From positions 684,501 to 748,500 of the forward strand of contig JALGPY010000014.1 of assembly GCA_023055425.1 (NCBI GenBank): 64,000 nucleotides of DNA, read 5' to 3'. The notes beneath the pieces are model-generated. The model searched no databases and was not told where the DNA came from. It worked only from the letters and a program-made list of their open reading frames with translations. Below, piece by piece: positions 1 to 12,800 of this stretch (position 1 is the stretch's first letter; every line of letters starts with the position of its first letter). This stretch comes from Linanthus parryae. Its lineage: Eukaryota > Streptophyta > Magnoliopsida > Ericales > Polemoniaceae. Both the position numbers and the translations under genes were made by a program.

Positions 1-985
1 TCACAAAATCTGACCTGGACACACCTACCATGGTGAAGATGAAGCAAGACTGCACTTCTCGTCTTCTCTTAAATTAAAACTCAACTCATACAAGAAATTA
101 ATGAACATATAAGAGAGACATAAGGGGAAAACTTATTTTGACAACAAATGACCACTCGCATTTATAAACTTCAAACGGTGCTTAAAGCAACTTTTCGGAA
201 AAAAAAACACTACCAAAAAACACAATTGTTTGTTAAAATTACAACAATTTAGAACAACACAACCTTTTGAAAAATGCAAGAATTTAAATTTAAAAAGTAT
301 AATAATATTTTAAAATTTTTACACAACAATATAATGATCATTCACCTCACCAAATTATGTTAATCAAATTGTAATAACATGTTATCATTTCATAAAGAAG
401 CACAGCTCCTACAAAAATATATAGAAAGAAAAATATAAAAGCTTCGTCACATATCAAATTGTTTTAATGTGACACAAAAGCCACACACAAGTATATAACA
501 AGCTGTTTTGCAGCTGGAAATGCTGGAAATATACAAAATCAAAGGTATTTTGTTGTGAAAAACCCATTTAAATATTTTTAAATATTGTGGAGAATGTGCA
601 ATGTGGAATTCACATGCATGGACCATCATACAGATTGGCATGTGACCATTTATCATTGCACTCATTCCCATCTACTATCCTACTTTCTATAAATGTTGCA
701 ATATTGTACAAATATAAGATATACTATTGTATAAAGCATACCATGATACATTTAAATATATGTTTGAGCATTATTGTTCATCTTCAAATATAATTTTTTT
801 CATTTTTCTTTGAGGGAATATAATTTTTTTCATTCGCCTTCTATTTCACTTGTTATCAGAATACCGGTTATCACATTTTCCTTTGTCTATCTATTTAGAA
901 AATTTCTGCAACTTCAAGACTGTTACGATCGTGCAAACTCAAAGTTAATATATTCAATTATTATATGTCCGTGCAATAAAACACG
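1..985. other. AT-rich intergenic DNA, nothing recognised
   Basis: Short ORFs occur on both strands but none has recognisable protein features, and base composition is strongly AT-rich. I see no RNA gene, domain or clear repeat boundary here. The first MITE of the window starts at its right edge. Confidence 0.5.
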
Positions 986-1252
986 TACAATTTATGTTTT
1001 CTTCTCTTTCAACTGCGATTGACATTTCTATCCGTAATTGAGTTATTTTAACTCGGTGATCTAGATAGCAAAACAATGTAATTTCTTGACAATTTTTTGA
1101 TAGCATTGTAAAGTAAATTTTAAACTACAAGATCATGCAAAGATTATCAAATTTATGTATATTTTTGCTAACTAAATTACCGGGTGAAAGTGACCGAGTG
1201 AATAGTGTCAAAAAGTGAAATAAGCTGAAAGAGAACAAACAAAGGCAACATA
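986..1252. mobile_element. Stowaway-like MITE, copy A
   Basis: An imperfect palindrome flanked by TA on both sides. The left arm carries a diverged form of the family core (ACTCGGTGATCTAGATAGC), and the right arm carries its inverted counterpart (GCTAACTAAATTACCGGGTG). The central segment has the 'tgtaaag...aaactacaagatcatgcaaag' type sequence seen in other copies. It is one of nine copies in this window (see 12477, 17433, 32327, 32587, 34364, 35996, 37451, 43147). No coding capacity, so it is non-autonomous. Left-end placement is approximate because the terminal inverted repeat is eroded. Confidence 0.6.
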
Positions 1253-1784
1253 GTATAGTTGAGTTACAAATATAGTAAATTCTATACATTTTAAAATGTT
1301 TCTTTTAATTTTCTATCAAAATCATAATCACAAATAAAAGTCTTGATATGTACAGTATTTTCAAAGGTGCGTGCAATCATTTTGATACATTTTATTATTG
1401 CACATTATGAATTTGTTTTCATTGCCCAACTTTTGCCGTGTGCACTATGATAGTCATGGTTGAGTTGAATATTGAAGATACCTTTTGCATACCAAGTCAA
1501 TATAGGTGGGCACGAGAGATTTTGGAGTATCCTATATTCCTATTCTCATTAGCCAGTTCAAACCATGCTTAAACTACAAATTATTTAACTTATTATGCAT
1601 GATCATATGATTAATATATAGTGAAAATGACAGCTAATAACAACCTTAGACTTGGAAACTAATATTTGGAATACTCAAGTTTCTCTTAAAATATCTTTGT
1701 CCTTGTCAAATTACTACAGTTCTCACAAAAATTCTATTTCTAATCAATTTATTAAACTACGGTGTGACAGAATTTGGACTTCAC
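1253..1784. other. AT-rich intergenic DNA upstream of the LINE insertion
   Basis: No gene seen. The segment ends at the LINE target site. Without the LINE it would have been continuous with the sequence at 8900. Confidence 0.4.
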
Positions 1785-1799
1785 AATCAAACTTCTTCG
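1785..1799. repeat. Left 15-bp target-site duplication of the LINE
   Basis: AATCAAACTTCTTCG occurs here and again, identical, at 8885-8899 directly after the element's short A-tail. A perfect 15-bp direct repeat bracketing an element with a poly-A 3' end is the signature of target-primed reverse transcription. Confidence 0.9.
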
Positions 1800-2486
1800 G
1801 TATATGCGGACGGGTGCGTAACGTTCCCTATATATATGGTCGAATAAAAGTAGGCATTACAAGTGGAAAGTATCTGCATCTCACTGCTCTCTCTCTAGAG
1901 CCTCTTCCCCACTGCTCCTCGAGCCGTCCTCTCCACCTTGTTTCAAGCTCCTGCTCACCCAATCTCCTCCGCTCTCTCACCAACCATTGCAATTCTCCGT
2001 TTTCCTCGGTGACCCTGCAACCAATAGCTGTTGCAGCCGTGCACTATCCCCCCTTTTTTTATTGCTTTATTTGCTTACTCTAACACACTATCTCTAATTC
2101 TAATCTTTCTCCCTACCCCTAATCTCCCATCATCATAGTCTAGTGCCTACTAACACGATCTCCTTGCAGGTGATCAAGATCTCAGGGGGAAGTTTTAGCT
2201 AGTGAAGCACTTCTCCCATCTGCAGAAGCTGCAGTCATCATCTCAATCCCTCCACATGCATTGGCTTATTGTTCTTTTTGTTTCTTGGTTCTATTTGTTT
2301 ATGTTCTAATTGTTCTCCTATATGTTTTGCAGGACCCTTTGCACCTAGCTCATCTCTGTGTCCTCCCTAGTAGTGACTGCCTTTCCAATCTCATTCTCTC
2401 TGATCTTCTTCTCTGTGATCATTATCCCTTACCATTATGTCCAAACCCTACCAATACGACTCTAACAGCCCCCCTTCAACGATTCC

Positions 2487-4513
2487 ATGGAGGAAAGGCT
2501 TGACGAGAGAGGTTCTGTGCTTTCCCTGGATCCCTCAAGAGCCTTCACCTTCAGAGAGATCCTGAAAAACACGTTGATCGCTAAATTCCTGGGAAAGACC
2601 TCTTTGTCGCCTGCAGTCATGCAAAAAGCCATTAGCAAAGCTTGGAAAACTTTTGGTTCGGTTTGGATTGAAAAAAAGGGTGATTTTTACCTCTTCCACT
2701 TTCAAAATCCAAAAGATAAAGACTTTTTCCTCAATGAATCTCTAGTCTCTATTCATGGCCTCTCACTGGTTTTTAAAGAAAGATTGAACAATCAAGCCCT
2801 TTCAGAAATAGATTTCACAAAAGCAGATGTTTGGTTTCAAGTTCCTAATATTTCGCTCGAAGGTTTCGATTTTGAAACAGCAGAAAAAATGGGTAATTTG
2901 GTTGGGGATCTTGTGGTTGTTGATTGGTCTTTTAACAGAGTCCGAAGCATGCAAGGTTTACGAATCAAATCCAGAGTGGCTCTGGATTAACACCTGGTGT
3001 TTATGTGAATGTCCCAGGGGAAGATGAATTCAAGTGGGTTTTTTTCAGTTATGAAAGAATTTTCAAGGTATGTTACAGGTGCGGTTGTATAGGTCACGAT
3101 AACAGACACTGTAATACTAACCTTGTGGCGGTTCAGGAGAAGCTGGAAGCTCGTTACCTGCAATCTCACCATCTCTCTGCCTACCCCTTCCATGTAAACC
3201 CTCATCGGTAAATGTTTACACATCTGCTAAAATTCCACTCAAAACATGGCCCTCACCGCACCATCAAACTTGATACTAGTGTAAACCCTATCTATACCTT
3301 TCAAGAACTCTCTGTCTCTCATGACCCAAATCAAGGTCCCCCCCTGCCACCACAACAACCATCTGCAAATCACTCACCTTCATCTAATGACTCTGCTAAC
3401 TTTTTTACCCCCCCTCCAACCCAGAAAATGCACCCTCAAATCAAACTTCTCTCATGAATGCCACCTCTGCTTTTATACAAAACTACTTCCCCAACATTCA
3501 TCATTTAATCCAACAATCCCAAACGTTTCTTCTTCCCCAGCAGCACCCTTCCTCTTCTCTGCCAATACATGCACACGTTCCCGAAGCAGTTATGGCAGAC
3601 TCTCTCTCTCAGCCATCCCAACCGTCCACAATCAATACTGGTTCATGTTCCCATCCCAAACCATCTCAACCGCCTCCAATGAATGTGGGTGCAATTCCAG
3701 AAAATCCATTCAATAGAGCCATGCATCCTTTTTTTGAAACGGGAGACACTTTACTCCATGAACTGAAAAGCCTCCCCCCTATCACCACTATAAAACACTT
3801 CGACCAATCCCCAAAGACCCCTTTTCAGCAGTTGCCATCTAAGTCTCTATCTCTCTCTTGTCCCAACCCTCCTCTTCTCCCAACACACACATCCCAAATG
3901 AGGCAATTACCCACCACCTATAAAATTCTTTCCTCTCGTTCTGGCTTCTCCATCAAAGCCCCTGACTTTACTCCCTCAAACACTTCGGAGGCAGACACTG
4001 ATCTGGAGCAGAGAAAGCAAGAGGTGGTTGATATTGATAAGTGCTCAAAGAAGTTAGCCCTTCGATTCCAAAAAAGACCAGAGTGAAAAGAGGTGAGGCC
4101 AAAAAGGAGATGGGGGTCGTGCAGAAAAAGGAGGGTAAGAAAAATTTGGGGAAGAACTTGGGAAAAGGCAAAGATAAACTCATCCGCAAGCCAAAAGGAG
4201 TCTTGCAAATCCCTGCATTGAAAAAGGTGGCGAAGAAGAGAGAAATCCCAGTGGCCTCGGTGGCGGACATTAAGGGGAAAGGGAAGAAGCAAAAAACCAC
4301 ATCCAAAATGGAGGCTCAAAAAGGTATCTTTAAATGTTTTCATGATCTAATTCAATCTTTAAATTTCAATCCCTTTTCAAATCAATTTTTCAAGTTCAAA
4401 TTCAAAAAACGTTTAAGGCCACTGTGTGACACAGCTTCTTCAGAACTACATCCCAACAAAAAACTTAATTCTGGGTTTAGGGTGGTTGTCCCTCAACAAC
4501 CCCCAAGAGAGCC
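2487..4513 (+). pseudogene. LINE ORF1, nucleic-acid-binding protein (broken)
   Basis: The first reading frame (2487-2990) begins MEERLDERGSVLSLD and matches the plant LINE/DUF4283 N-terminal domain. A shift near 2985 moves the frame. The continuation at 3005-3211 carries the zinc knuckle CYRCGCIGHDNRHC (CX2CX4HX4C), expected to bind element RNA. An in-frame TAA follows, then a Pro/Ser/Gln-rich stretch in changing frames (3212-3457, 3454-4086) and a Lys-rich stretch (4041-4517). The domain order is normal for ORF1 of this LINE group. At least three frame changes and one stop show it is dead. Confidence 0.85.
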
Positions 4514-7500
4514 ATGAATATTATTAGCTGGAATTGCAGAGGCTTAGGGCAGGACTCTGCAATTCGTGAAGTTTTTTCCCTGACCCGTAAATTTAAGCCT
4601 GTTCTTCTTTTTCTTTCTGAAACTAAGCAAAAAAGTTGTTTCATTCAAAGGAAATTTCGTAAATTAGGTTTTGACAAACACTGTTTCATTGATCCTATAG
4701 GCTCTAGTGGTGGTCTTTGGTGTGCCTGGCATTCCTCTCTTTTATCTGCCTCTTTGAAGTGGTCTTCGGACAACTTGCTACTCCTTGAAATATCAAATTC
4801 AAACCCTTCACTTCCCTCTTGGTACATAGGTTTAGTGTATGGCAACCCAAATTTTGATCAGCGTTTGCATGTATGGAATCTCTTTGATTCTATTCTCCCG
4901 GTTAATAGTCCATTGGTGTTAGTGGGTGACTTTAATCAGGTTTTATTTTCTCATGATAAAATGGGGCCTTTTGCTTCTAACATTAGAGGTTCTGAAACCC
5001 TCCTCAATTTCTTAAATAAATGGGCGTTGTTTGAAGTTAAAAATATTGGTCCTTGGTTTACCTGGACTAACAATAGATTAAGTAGCTCTCCTACTTTTGA
5101 AAGGCTTGACAGAGCATGGTGTAATGTTAGTCTAATTAACTCTTTTCCTGATCTAACTATTCATAACCTAGGCATTGGCTCCTCTGATCACTCTCCTATG
5201 GTTTTAAAATTCTCCCCACCCTCTACCATCTGCTACCCTCCCAGACGTTTTGAAATTTGGTGGCTGAATAATGCTGATTCTAAGGAACTCCTGAAATACA
5301 TTTGGAGCATTCCCATTCCAGGTTCACCATGTTTCAGAGTGGCCAAGCTTCTAACTATCACACTTAAAGCTTTTAGAGTCTGGGCCTCTTCTAGACCCTC
5401 TCTACAAAATCAGATTAATAATGTTAAAACCCAACTTGCCTTTCAACAAACTCTCCTACCTGATCCTCAAGCAGCCTCCTCTTTTATACATCTTCATCAT
5501 CAACTACATGATCTGCTTACCCAAGAAGAAATCTATTGGGCTCATAGAGCTAGATGTAAGTGGCTAAAAGAGGGAAATAAAAATTCAAAGTTTTTCCATG
5601 CTTGCACCAAAATCAAAAAGTCTTTTAATGGAATTTGGAACATTCAAATTCCTGATGGCTCCTTTGTTACTGATCACAATGACATAATGAATCTGTTCCT
5701 TGATCACTTCCAATCCATTTATTCTGAACCCTCACCCAGTCTAGCTGATCTCTCAGCCCAAAATGACAACTTGTTCTCATTTTCTCTTCTTTTCAACATT
5801 ACTAAATATTTATCTCCTGAACAGCAAAGTCTCCTTTCTAAATCATTCTCTACAACTGAAGTCACTCAAGCAGTCTTTGAAATGGCTCCCCTAAAATCTC
5901 CAGGCCCAGATGGTTTCCAGCCAGCATTCTTTCAAAAAAATTGGACCCTTTGCTCCACCACCATTATAACAGCAGTGCTCTCCTTTCTCAATTCAGGTCA
6001 TTTGCTCAAAGAAATAAACAAAACTCATATAATTCTCATACCTAAGTGCCATAACCCTCTTAAAGTAGGTGACTTCAGACCTATTAGCTTATGCAATGTC
6101 CTCTACAGAATAATAGCCAAAGTCTTGGCTAATAGGCTTAAGCAAGTCCTTCCCTCCCTCATTTCTATTAACCAAAATGGTTTTATCCCCCAAAGGCTAA
6201 TCCAAGATAACATTTTCATTGGCCAAGATCTTGTTCATACCATCCACAAAGCTAAGACTAATAATCAATCTAAGTTAGGAGTCCTGAAATTAGATATCTC
6301 CAAAGCTTTTGATCGTATTAGTGGGATTTTCTTTAACAGGTCATGGTACAAATGCACTTCCCCTCCCATTTTATCAAACTTATTATGCAGTGCATTACCA
6401 CTGTCACCTATTCCATCATTCTCAATAGATCTCAGTCTAAGTTCTTCAAACCTAATAGAGGTCTAAGACAAGGTGACCCACTCTCCCCTTCCTTTTTTCT
6501 CTATGTGCAGAAGTCCTTTCAAGCTCTCTCATAACTGCTGAAGAGGATGGACTTCTGCAAGGCATTCCCTTTTCCAATAATCAGACAATTTCCCATTTGC
6601 AGTTTGCTGATGACACCCTTCTCTTCTTCAAAGTTTGCCCTCAGACTAGTACTAACATTAGGCACATTCTTGACCTTTATGCTACTCAGTCAGGCCAATC
6701 CATAAACTTAGACAAGTCTTCTCTAGTCTTTAGTCCTAATTGCTCCCCTGCTGATAAGATTCACTTCCTCAACTCCCTAAGACTTGCTCCAAGTGACTGC
6801 ATAGGAAAGTATCTAGGTATCTCTCTTGACAATAAAGGGACTAGTAAGACTATTATCAAAAACACCATAGACAAGGTCATGCATAAGTGTGCTTCTTGGC
6901 AAGGTCTTCATCTCAACCTCTTAGGAAGAGCCACATTGATTAAGTCTGTTCTTAGCAGCTACCTTGTTTATCCCATGTCCATTTGCCTCTTCCCAAAGAA
7001 AGACTGTAACACTATTAAAACTGTCTTCTCTAAATTTTACTGGTCAGGGGACTGCAATAAAAAGCGTATTCATTGGCTCTCTTGGGGCTTTCTTTGTGAT
7101 AAACCCAAGAATGGGGGATTGGGTTTTAAGATTTTACAATGCTTTAATAATGCACTTTTGGCTAAAAGAAGTTGGAGAATCCTCAAGGATCATAAATCTC
7201 TTTTTACAAAATATTTTTCTGCAAAATATTGCAAAAGAAAAACTTTTTTGAGCCTCAACCCTGCTTCTTCTTCATCCTCTGCTTGGAAAAACATCTGTAA
7301 AGGTAGAAGCACTTTGAGAATGGGACTGCAATGGAAAATTGCCACAGGAAATGTCATTGAGTTGGGTGATGATGGGTGGATCAAAGATGTGCCTGGGGTC
7401 TCCGTTAATGAATGTTTATTTCAAGCTAACCACCATAATAATCCCACTAAGGTTGGTCACTTGATTGATCAGCAGCACAGAGTGTGGAAAACTGATCTAG

Positions 7501-8140
7501 TAGGTGATATCTTCCCTAATTGGTTGAGAGATAGAATTCTAGACACACCAATAGAAAGTCTTGATAGCACGAATACCCCTTATTGGGGAGCCTCCTCCAC
7601 TGGAATCTTCTCTGTTAAATCCGCCTATTTCCTGCAAAATTTCAATAACTCCTCACCCCTATCAGTAGCAGCCAACATCCACTTTAACCCTATAACTCTT
7701 AACTACAACTGGAAAAGACTCTGGTCCTCAGGAATGCCGTCAAATATTACTCATCTATTTTGGAGAATTTGCACTAACTCTCTGCCTTGTCTTTCCAATA
7801 TTAACTCTAGAATTGCCACCTCAAACCCCTTCTGTCCTAGTTGTCCAAATCACATGGAAGATGCTAATCACATTTTCCTCCACTGTACTAGGCTCAAGAG
7901 CTTTGGGGCAGAGCCCCTCTTCACCCCTTTCAGAAACCAACACATTACTCGTCTGATGTCAATAAGTGGTTAATGAGATGGCTAAACAAGAAAAAGAAAC
8001 TCCAAAAACATAATAACTGGCATTGGATTCCAGCTATATTCTGGATTCTTTGGATCACCAGAAATAAAAGATTATTTGAGCAACAAAATACTACAACTAG
8101 CACTTTGTTTCACCAGCAGAGGCTCTTGCAAATTTTCTGA
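4514..8140 (+). pseudogene. LINE ORF2, endonuclease and reverse transcriptase (broken)
   Basis: Starts MNIISWNCRGLG, the conserved opening of plant LINE ORF2. The endonuclease domain fills about the first 230 residues, with the ETK motif, VGDFNQVL and the catalytic SDHSPMVL motif visible. The reverse transcriptase follows: FRPISLCNVLYRIIAKVLANR, KLDISKAFDR, GLRQGDPLSP and the catalytic QFADDTLLFF. A zf-RVT region follows (LFWRICTNSLPC to CPSCPNHMEDANHIFLHC). Frame changes near 6340, 6530 and 7960 break the protein. The first comes right after the KAFDR aspartate block, so the intact frame lacks the FADD catalytic pair. It overlaps the end of ORF1 by a few bases. Confidence 0.92.
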
Positions 8141-8173
8141 CTCTATCTTGATTTAAATTGTGAGTTTATTTTT

Positions 8174-8513
8174 AGCTAATGAAGGTTGGGTGGAAGTTGA
8201 AGTCAAGAAAGGAAGGCCAGAATGGTTGCCAGGTCAAGTGCAGTTTTAGCCTCAGGCTTTGGTGGAAGTGTCCCAAGCAGTCCCTCTAGCAGTCCTCCCT
8301 CCTGTCCAAGGATTATTTGTTTTCAAGAATGCATTTTCTGCTGAAGCTTCTGCTAAGGCCCCAGGAGGAGAAGGAAGTTCTAATGCTCCAGAAGTCATTC
8401 TACCCCTTGAAGCGTCAAGTGTTAGTGCCTCTGGAGCTGCATCTGGAGAAGAGTTCCCTCCCATTCCAGACAATGAGCTCATGTCAGCAGTCATTCCCTT
8501 CATTGATGTCTAA
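8174..8513 (+). pseudogene. Extra coding-like segment at the LINE 3' end
   Basis: After ORF2 ends, an open frame reads NEGWVEVEVKKGRPEWLPGQ, meets one TAG, and continues in the same frame to ...PPIPDNELMSAVIPFIDV and a TAA at 8511-8513. The composition is Ala/Pro/Ser/Glu-rich and low in complexity. The GWVEV..KK motif resembles the C-terminal end of ORF1-type proteins in related elements (my inference). I do not recognise a function. It may be a rearranged ORF1 tail or a small third ORF. It lies inside the target-site bounds, so it moved with the element. Confidence 0.4.
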
Positions 8514-8884
8514 GAAGCCCAGAATCCAAGTTGATAGTTCTCAAGTTCTCAAATTATCTCAATTTAAGTATCAAGTTTGTTTTTGGATACTTTCGAAACT
8601 GATGTAGTAATGGTCTCTGGGTTTTCTGCTAGTTGGCCACTGCTAGGCTCCCTCAGCTAGCTTTGGTGTTTAGTTTGGTCTTTAGTTTTCAGGAGGTTGT
8701 CTTAGTTGGTGTCTTGTTTGGTAGGTTTTCTCGCTTAGTTACATGTTGAGTGGCCTGCCCTAGTTTTATGATCTAGTAGCATTAGTATCCTTGTTTTGGT
8801 ATGGCTGGATGGTGTCCTTTTATGCTATGTGGATGTAATTATCATTATCATTATCAATTGAAGTTCTAATTTTCCCGCAAAAAA

Positions 8885-8899
8885 AATCAAACTTCTTCG
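8885..8899. repeat. Right 15-bp target-site duplication of the LINE
   Basis: Identical to 1785-1799 and directly joined to the A-run of the LINE 3' end. Confidence 0.9.
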
Positions 8900-9830
8900 A
8901 TATTATAGTAATGTATAATGTTATATTATTATATTCATCGTAATATTGAGAAATTGAGCCAAAAACACGGGCGTATAAGTCTGATGAATGGAAGAATAAT
9001 GTACCGTTCACAATGAATTATCACATAAGTATATTTATTTTGACAAAAATAACACAAAGTAACTAATTTGTTAGTAAATTATATTGGTAAAAAAGATGAT
9101 GGTGCTATTAACAAAGAACAAGAAAATCAAGACGAGTAATTTCTTTGTAAATATAGTGTAAATATTATGTGGTAATTTGCGTTCATGTATCCCTTCATTG
9201 CATAAGTACGACACATACGACATGTGAAAAATACACCGACTCTTTTTCACTTACAGATTTATACAAGATAAGAAATCTATTACTAACCTACATAGTTGAG
9301 GAGGCTCTGCTATAAGGCTCTCTTACTAGCTGGGACAGCTGCCAAGTTCGATTTATACTATTTTGTTATATTCGATTTCGGTAGATAATGCTGGTCAGCA
9401 CGAAACAAAATTGCGTGAACATTATCTGCCAAAAATCAATCAAAGAAGACAAATCCAATACAGTTTGAGGATACTTATTACTCAGAGAAATTTCTCATCT
9501 TGACATCTTCCTCATATATCTCCCTTCTTCTTCTTTTTCAATCCTTTTCTAACCCAAACAAAGCAAAGGAAATCACCTTTTTCTCACTTAATTAAAGAAA
9601 CTAACCTCACTTTTCCCTCCACATTCCTTTATAGCTTTCTCTCATTTCTTCTTCTAATCTCTCACTCTAAACCAATCTTCCACACCATTACCTCTGTTTG
9701 TGGCCCTGTTTCTGCATAGAAGAACAGAGAGACAGAGAGGAGTGACTTGTTGATTTAGAAGGTCTCTCTTTCTTCATTATAGGAAAGTTTGATTTTCTTT
9801 CTCAAATAATCACCTCCAATCACAACCCAC
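8900..9830. other. Promoter and 5' leader region of the O-fucosyltransferase gene
   Basis: No coding sequence. It contains a short hairpin (inverted GGTAGATAATG / CATTATCTGCC at about 9381-9432) and, from about 9480, a C/T-rich tract (tcttcttctttttc) typical of a plant 5' leader. I cannot place a TATA box with confidence. Confidence 0.4.
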
Positions 9831-9832
9831 AT

Positions 9833-9879
9833 ATGTTTTGATGGCGATTTCATTACCCAATCGGTACAATTTCAAATAA
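9833..9879 (+). promoter_or_regulatory. Two overlapping upstream ORFs before the O-fucosyltransferase start
   Basis: ATG TTT TGA at 9833-9841 overlaps, through TGATG, a second uORF at 9841-9879 encoding 12 residues (MAISLPNRYNFK). The main ATG lies only 15 nt downstream at 9895. If the leader includes this stretch, ribosomes must re-initiate or leaky-scan to reach the main frame, so the uORFs could lower translation. The transcript start is not known from sequence. Confidence 0.5.
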
Positions 9880-9894
9880 CGCCACCCACCAGAT

Positions 9895-12800
9895 ATGGGA
9901 TTCAACCAAAACAACCACCACAACACCGCCACAGATGGCGTCTCTCAGCGTGTCAACAGCCCTCGATTCTCAGGCCCAATGACTCGCCGAACCCAGTCCT
10001 TCAAGCGCAACAACAACAACCACCACGAGATCGATCTCCAGCTCAACTCACCCAGATCTGAACTCGAAAACGCCTCCGTTTCTGCTGATGGGTTTGATTC
10101 AGTGCTTGAAAAGAAGCAGACCCACCATCATAATGTGACCCAGAGAGTTCATGTGAAGAAGCTTGTTGGGTTTGGATCTGTGGGTGGTGTGGAGTTGGGG
10201 TTGGGATTGAGAGAGAGGAAGCATTGGATGTTCTTTGTGTTTTGTGGGGTGTGCTTGTTGATGGGTGTTTTCAAGATTTGTGCTAATGGGTGGTTTGGAT
10301 CTTCTATTGAATCATTGGGTACTCATCAGGTATAGTAGCTAGTACTACTTCACAGCTTAAAGATGAATACTACATGATACTGAACAGTTATATTCCATTA
10401 TACATGTTTGCTTTTAAACCAGCTTGTACCATTACTTTGTGATTGAATCTTAGCAGTATACTGCATGAAAATTAGCTTTATTGAAATCGCAGTTCGAAGC
10501 ATGTATTGAACTAGTGCATATCTCGGGCACGTCCACACAAAAAGAGTATGATAATTTTCTGAGTTTAAATGGCTGAGATTGTCTTATTTAAAAGTATTTT
10601 GTTCTTAGAATATAGTGGGGATAAGCTATTCCATATGTCACGTTTTGAGGGGTAGCTTAGTACCATAGTAGCTTACTGTGTAGATGTGGATAAGCTATTC
10701 CACATGTCACATTTTGGTGGATAGCTTATTCCCCATAGCAGCTTATTATGTAGATTTTGGACATGGTAGAATCATAGTTCATCAAAGTTTGTCTGGTTAA
10801 TGTGGTATGACTGTTTGAGAACTGGCTGGTTGAATGTGCACTGGTTTTCAAATAATGTTGCACTTACACATATATTAGATGTAGTATGTTTTATTTATAG
10901 GAAATGTTTTGGTGCCAACGTCGTGCAGTGATGTTGACATTGGCTTTATCTTCAATTGGCTGGACACTATGAGCTTTTCTGCGAATGTAACTGACTGAGA
11001 ATCCTCAGTGAAAGTGATATTTACCAGTTATGTTTCTGACTTATGAAGTTCGTTTCATCAGGATGTTACCAACTTAATGGAAAACCAAGACCTAATGCCA
11101 CAGAAGTCTCAAAATTATAAATATGTGGAGAAAAATGGTGAAAACAAAGTTGAAGGAGTAGATGCCGACCGAACACTTATGACTGTAAATGAAGGTGGCA
11201 AACAGAACATTCACGAGGTAAGTTCAACTCTAAATTGCTTAGACATTCCTTTGTTTGGCTTCTTTGGAACTTTATATTATAGCCTCTATATTAACAGAGT
11301 TCAATCTTTTAGTATTCAGAAATCTGGTCCAAACCCAACAGTGAGAATTTCACTCAATGCATTAACCGCCCAAAGAGCCACAAAAGTAAGAGTCAGTGGA
11401 TAAAAGTTGATTCAAGTTTTGTATGACTTTTAGAGGGTATGCTTAATGTTTTTCTCTGCTTTGTTGCTACGTCCAGAGCCAGATGAATACACAAATGGAT
11501 ACCTTCTTGTGAATGCTAATGGTGGCTTGAATCAGATGAGATTTGGGGTCTGGTCTTTGTCTTTCTCCTTTCATAACTTTGATTAGCAGCTACTTAAATT
11601 CTAAACTAAGTGTAGTCTGATGCTCAGTTGATTTAGAATGCAGATATGTGATATGGTTGCTGTTGCGAAAATCTTGAAGGCAACTCTTGTCCTTCCGTCT
11701 CTGGATCACTCCTCTTACTGGGCTGATGAAAGGTATCCTTCTTTGCCTATGTTTACATTTCAATAGGTGCCAGAGTGGGTATTAGTGTCTCCTGGTTGCA
11801 CTTGTTTCCCAACCCTGCGGCAAAATATGTTTCTTGCTTATGTAGTTAGTTACATACCGAAATGTCTTGCCCACTTCACAGCTGTATTAAGTCATTATTT
11901 GTCTTCTATAACCTTAACCTACTACTATTTTTTCTATCAATTACATGGTGCTGGAAATATGGGCAGAGGCAATATCACTTATTCTTTAAGCTGGTGTCTT
12001 GCACCAAGGCCCGAAGCACGAATGTTTAAGCTGACATGTATGGAACTATGAAGAAACAATTAGAGAAAGTTGATTTTTGTAGCGGACTTCAAGTTATTGG
12101 AAAAAGGTCTTAGTTTATTTGGGCACAGAAGTAAAGCTCCTCTTAAAGATCATACTATTTTGTAATTCCGTTGTACATACGCTGCTCCTTTGTACATATT
12201 GTTAGTTAGTTACATTGTTCCTGCAGTAAAAGAAATCCCACTGCCTGTCAAAATTTTGGGAGGTATAGTCCTGTTGTGAAGCCTATTTTCTACCTTTCTG
12301 TATTCTACACAATTTTGCATGTGTCTGCGCGTTCCGTCAGTAGGATAGTTCTTTCATACATTAATCCTTCCACCGTCCTGCTATTCTTCTGCATCACTAT
12401 CTTACTTAAACTATATCATGCTTGTAGTTTCCTATATTCCTGTATCATACTACCTATGTTTTTTTGAAATGGTACATACGACCTCTGTTCTCTGTGAATC
12501 TTCACATTTTGACTTTTTCCCCCGTTACCGGATCACTTTGACCCGGTGATTTGGATAGCAAAACGATGCATTTTTTTTGTACTTTTTTCATGGTGTTGTA
12601 AGTACTCTACAACATGATGCAAAGATTATCAAATTCTTGGATCGTTTTACTAATCAAATCACTAAATCAAAGTGACCAGTGAATAGTGGTAAAAGTCAAA
12701 ACTCTGAAGATTCAGAGAGGACAGAGGAAGTACACAATTTGCATGCGCCCTCTGTAGTAGACAGTTTTTTCGGTTGGTGGAGATTATTAGCTGTTTCGAG

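Larger units (their letters stand above)
1800..8884 (+). mobile_element. Full-length, inactive L1-type LINE retrotransposon
   Basis: A non-LTR retrotransposon of about 7.1 kb. It has a C/T-rich 5' leader, ORF1 (DUF4283-like region plus a CCHC zinc knuckle), ORF2 (apurinic-type endonuclease, reverse transcriptase, zf-RVT region), a 3' UTR with ATCATTATC-type repeats and an A-run ending at the downstream target-site copy. Both ORFs are broken by several frameshifts and stops, so it cannot move unaided. Because the two 15-bp target copies are still identical, the insertion boundaries are secure. The 5' end is not obviously truncated: a long leader precedes ORF1. It sits about 1 kb upstream of the O-fucosyltransferase gene in the same orientation. 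Confidence 0.92.

Noticed and set aside
1652..2083. Open frame of 143 codons overlapping the LINE left border
   Set aside because: It crosses the target-site duplication and runs into the LINE leader. Its translation is low-complexity Ser/Leu/Pro with no domain.
3918..4343. Minus-strand open frames opposite LINE ORF1
   Set aside because: Shadow of the Lys-rich ORF1 tail read in reverse. No independent features.
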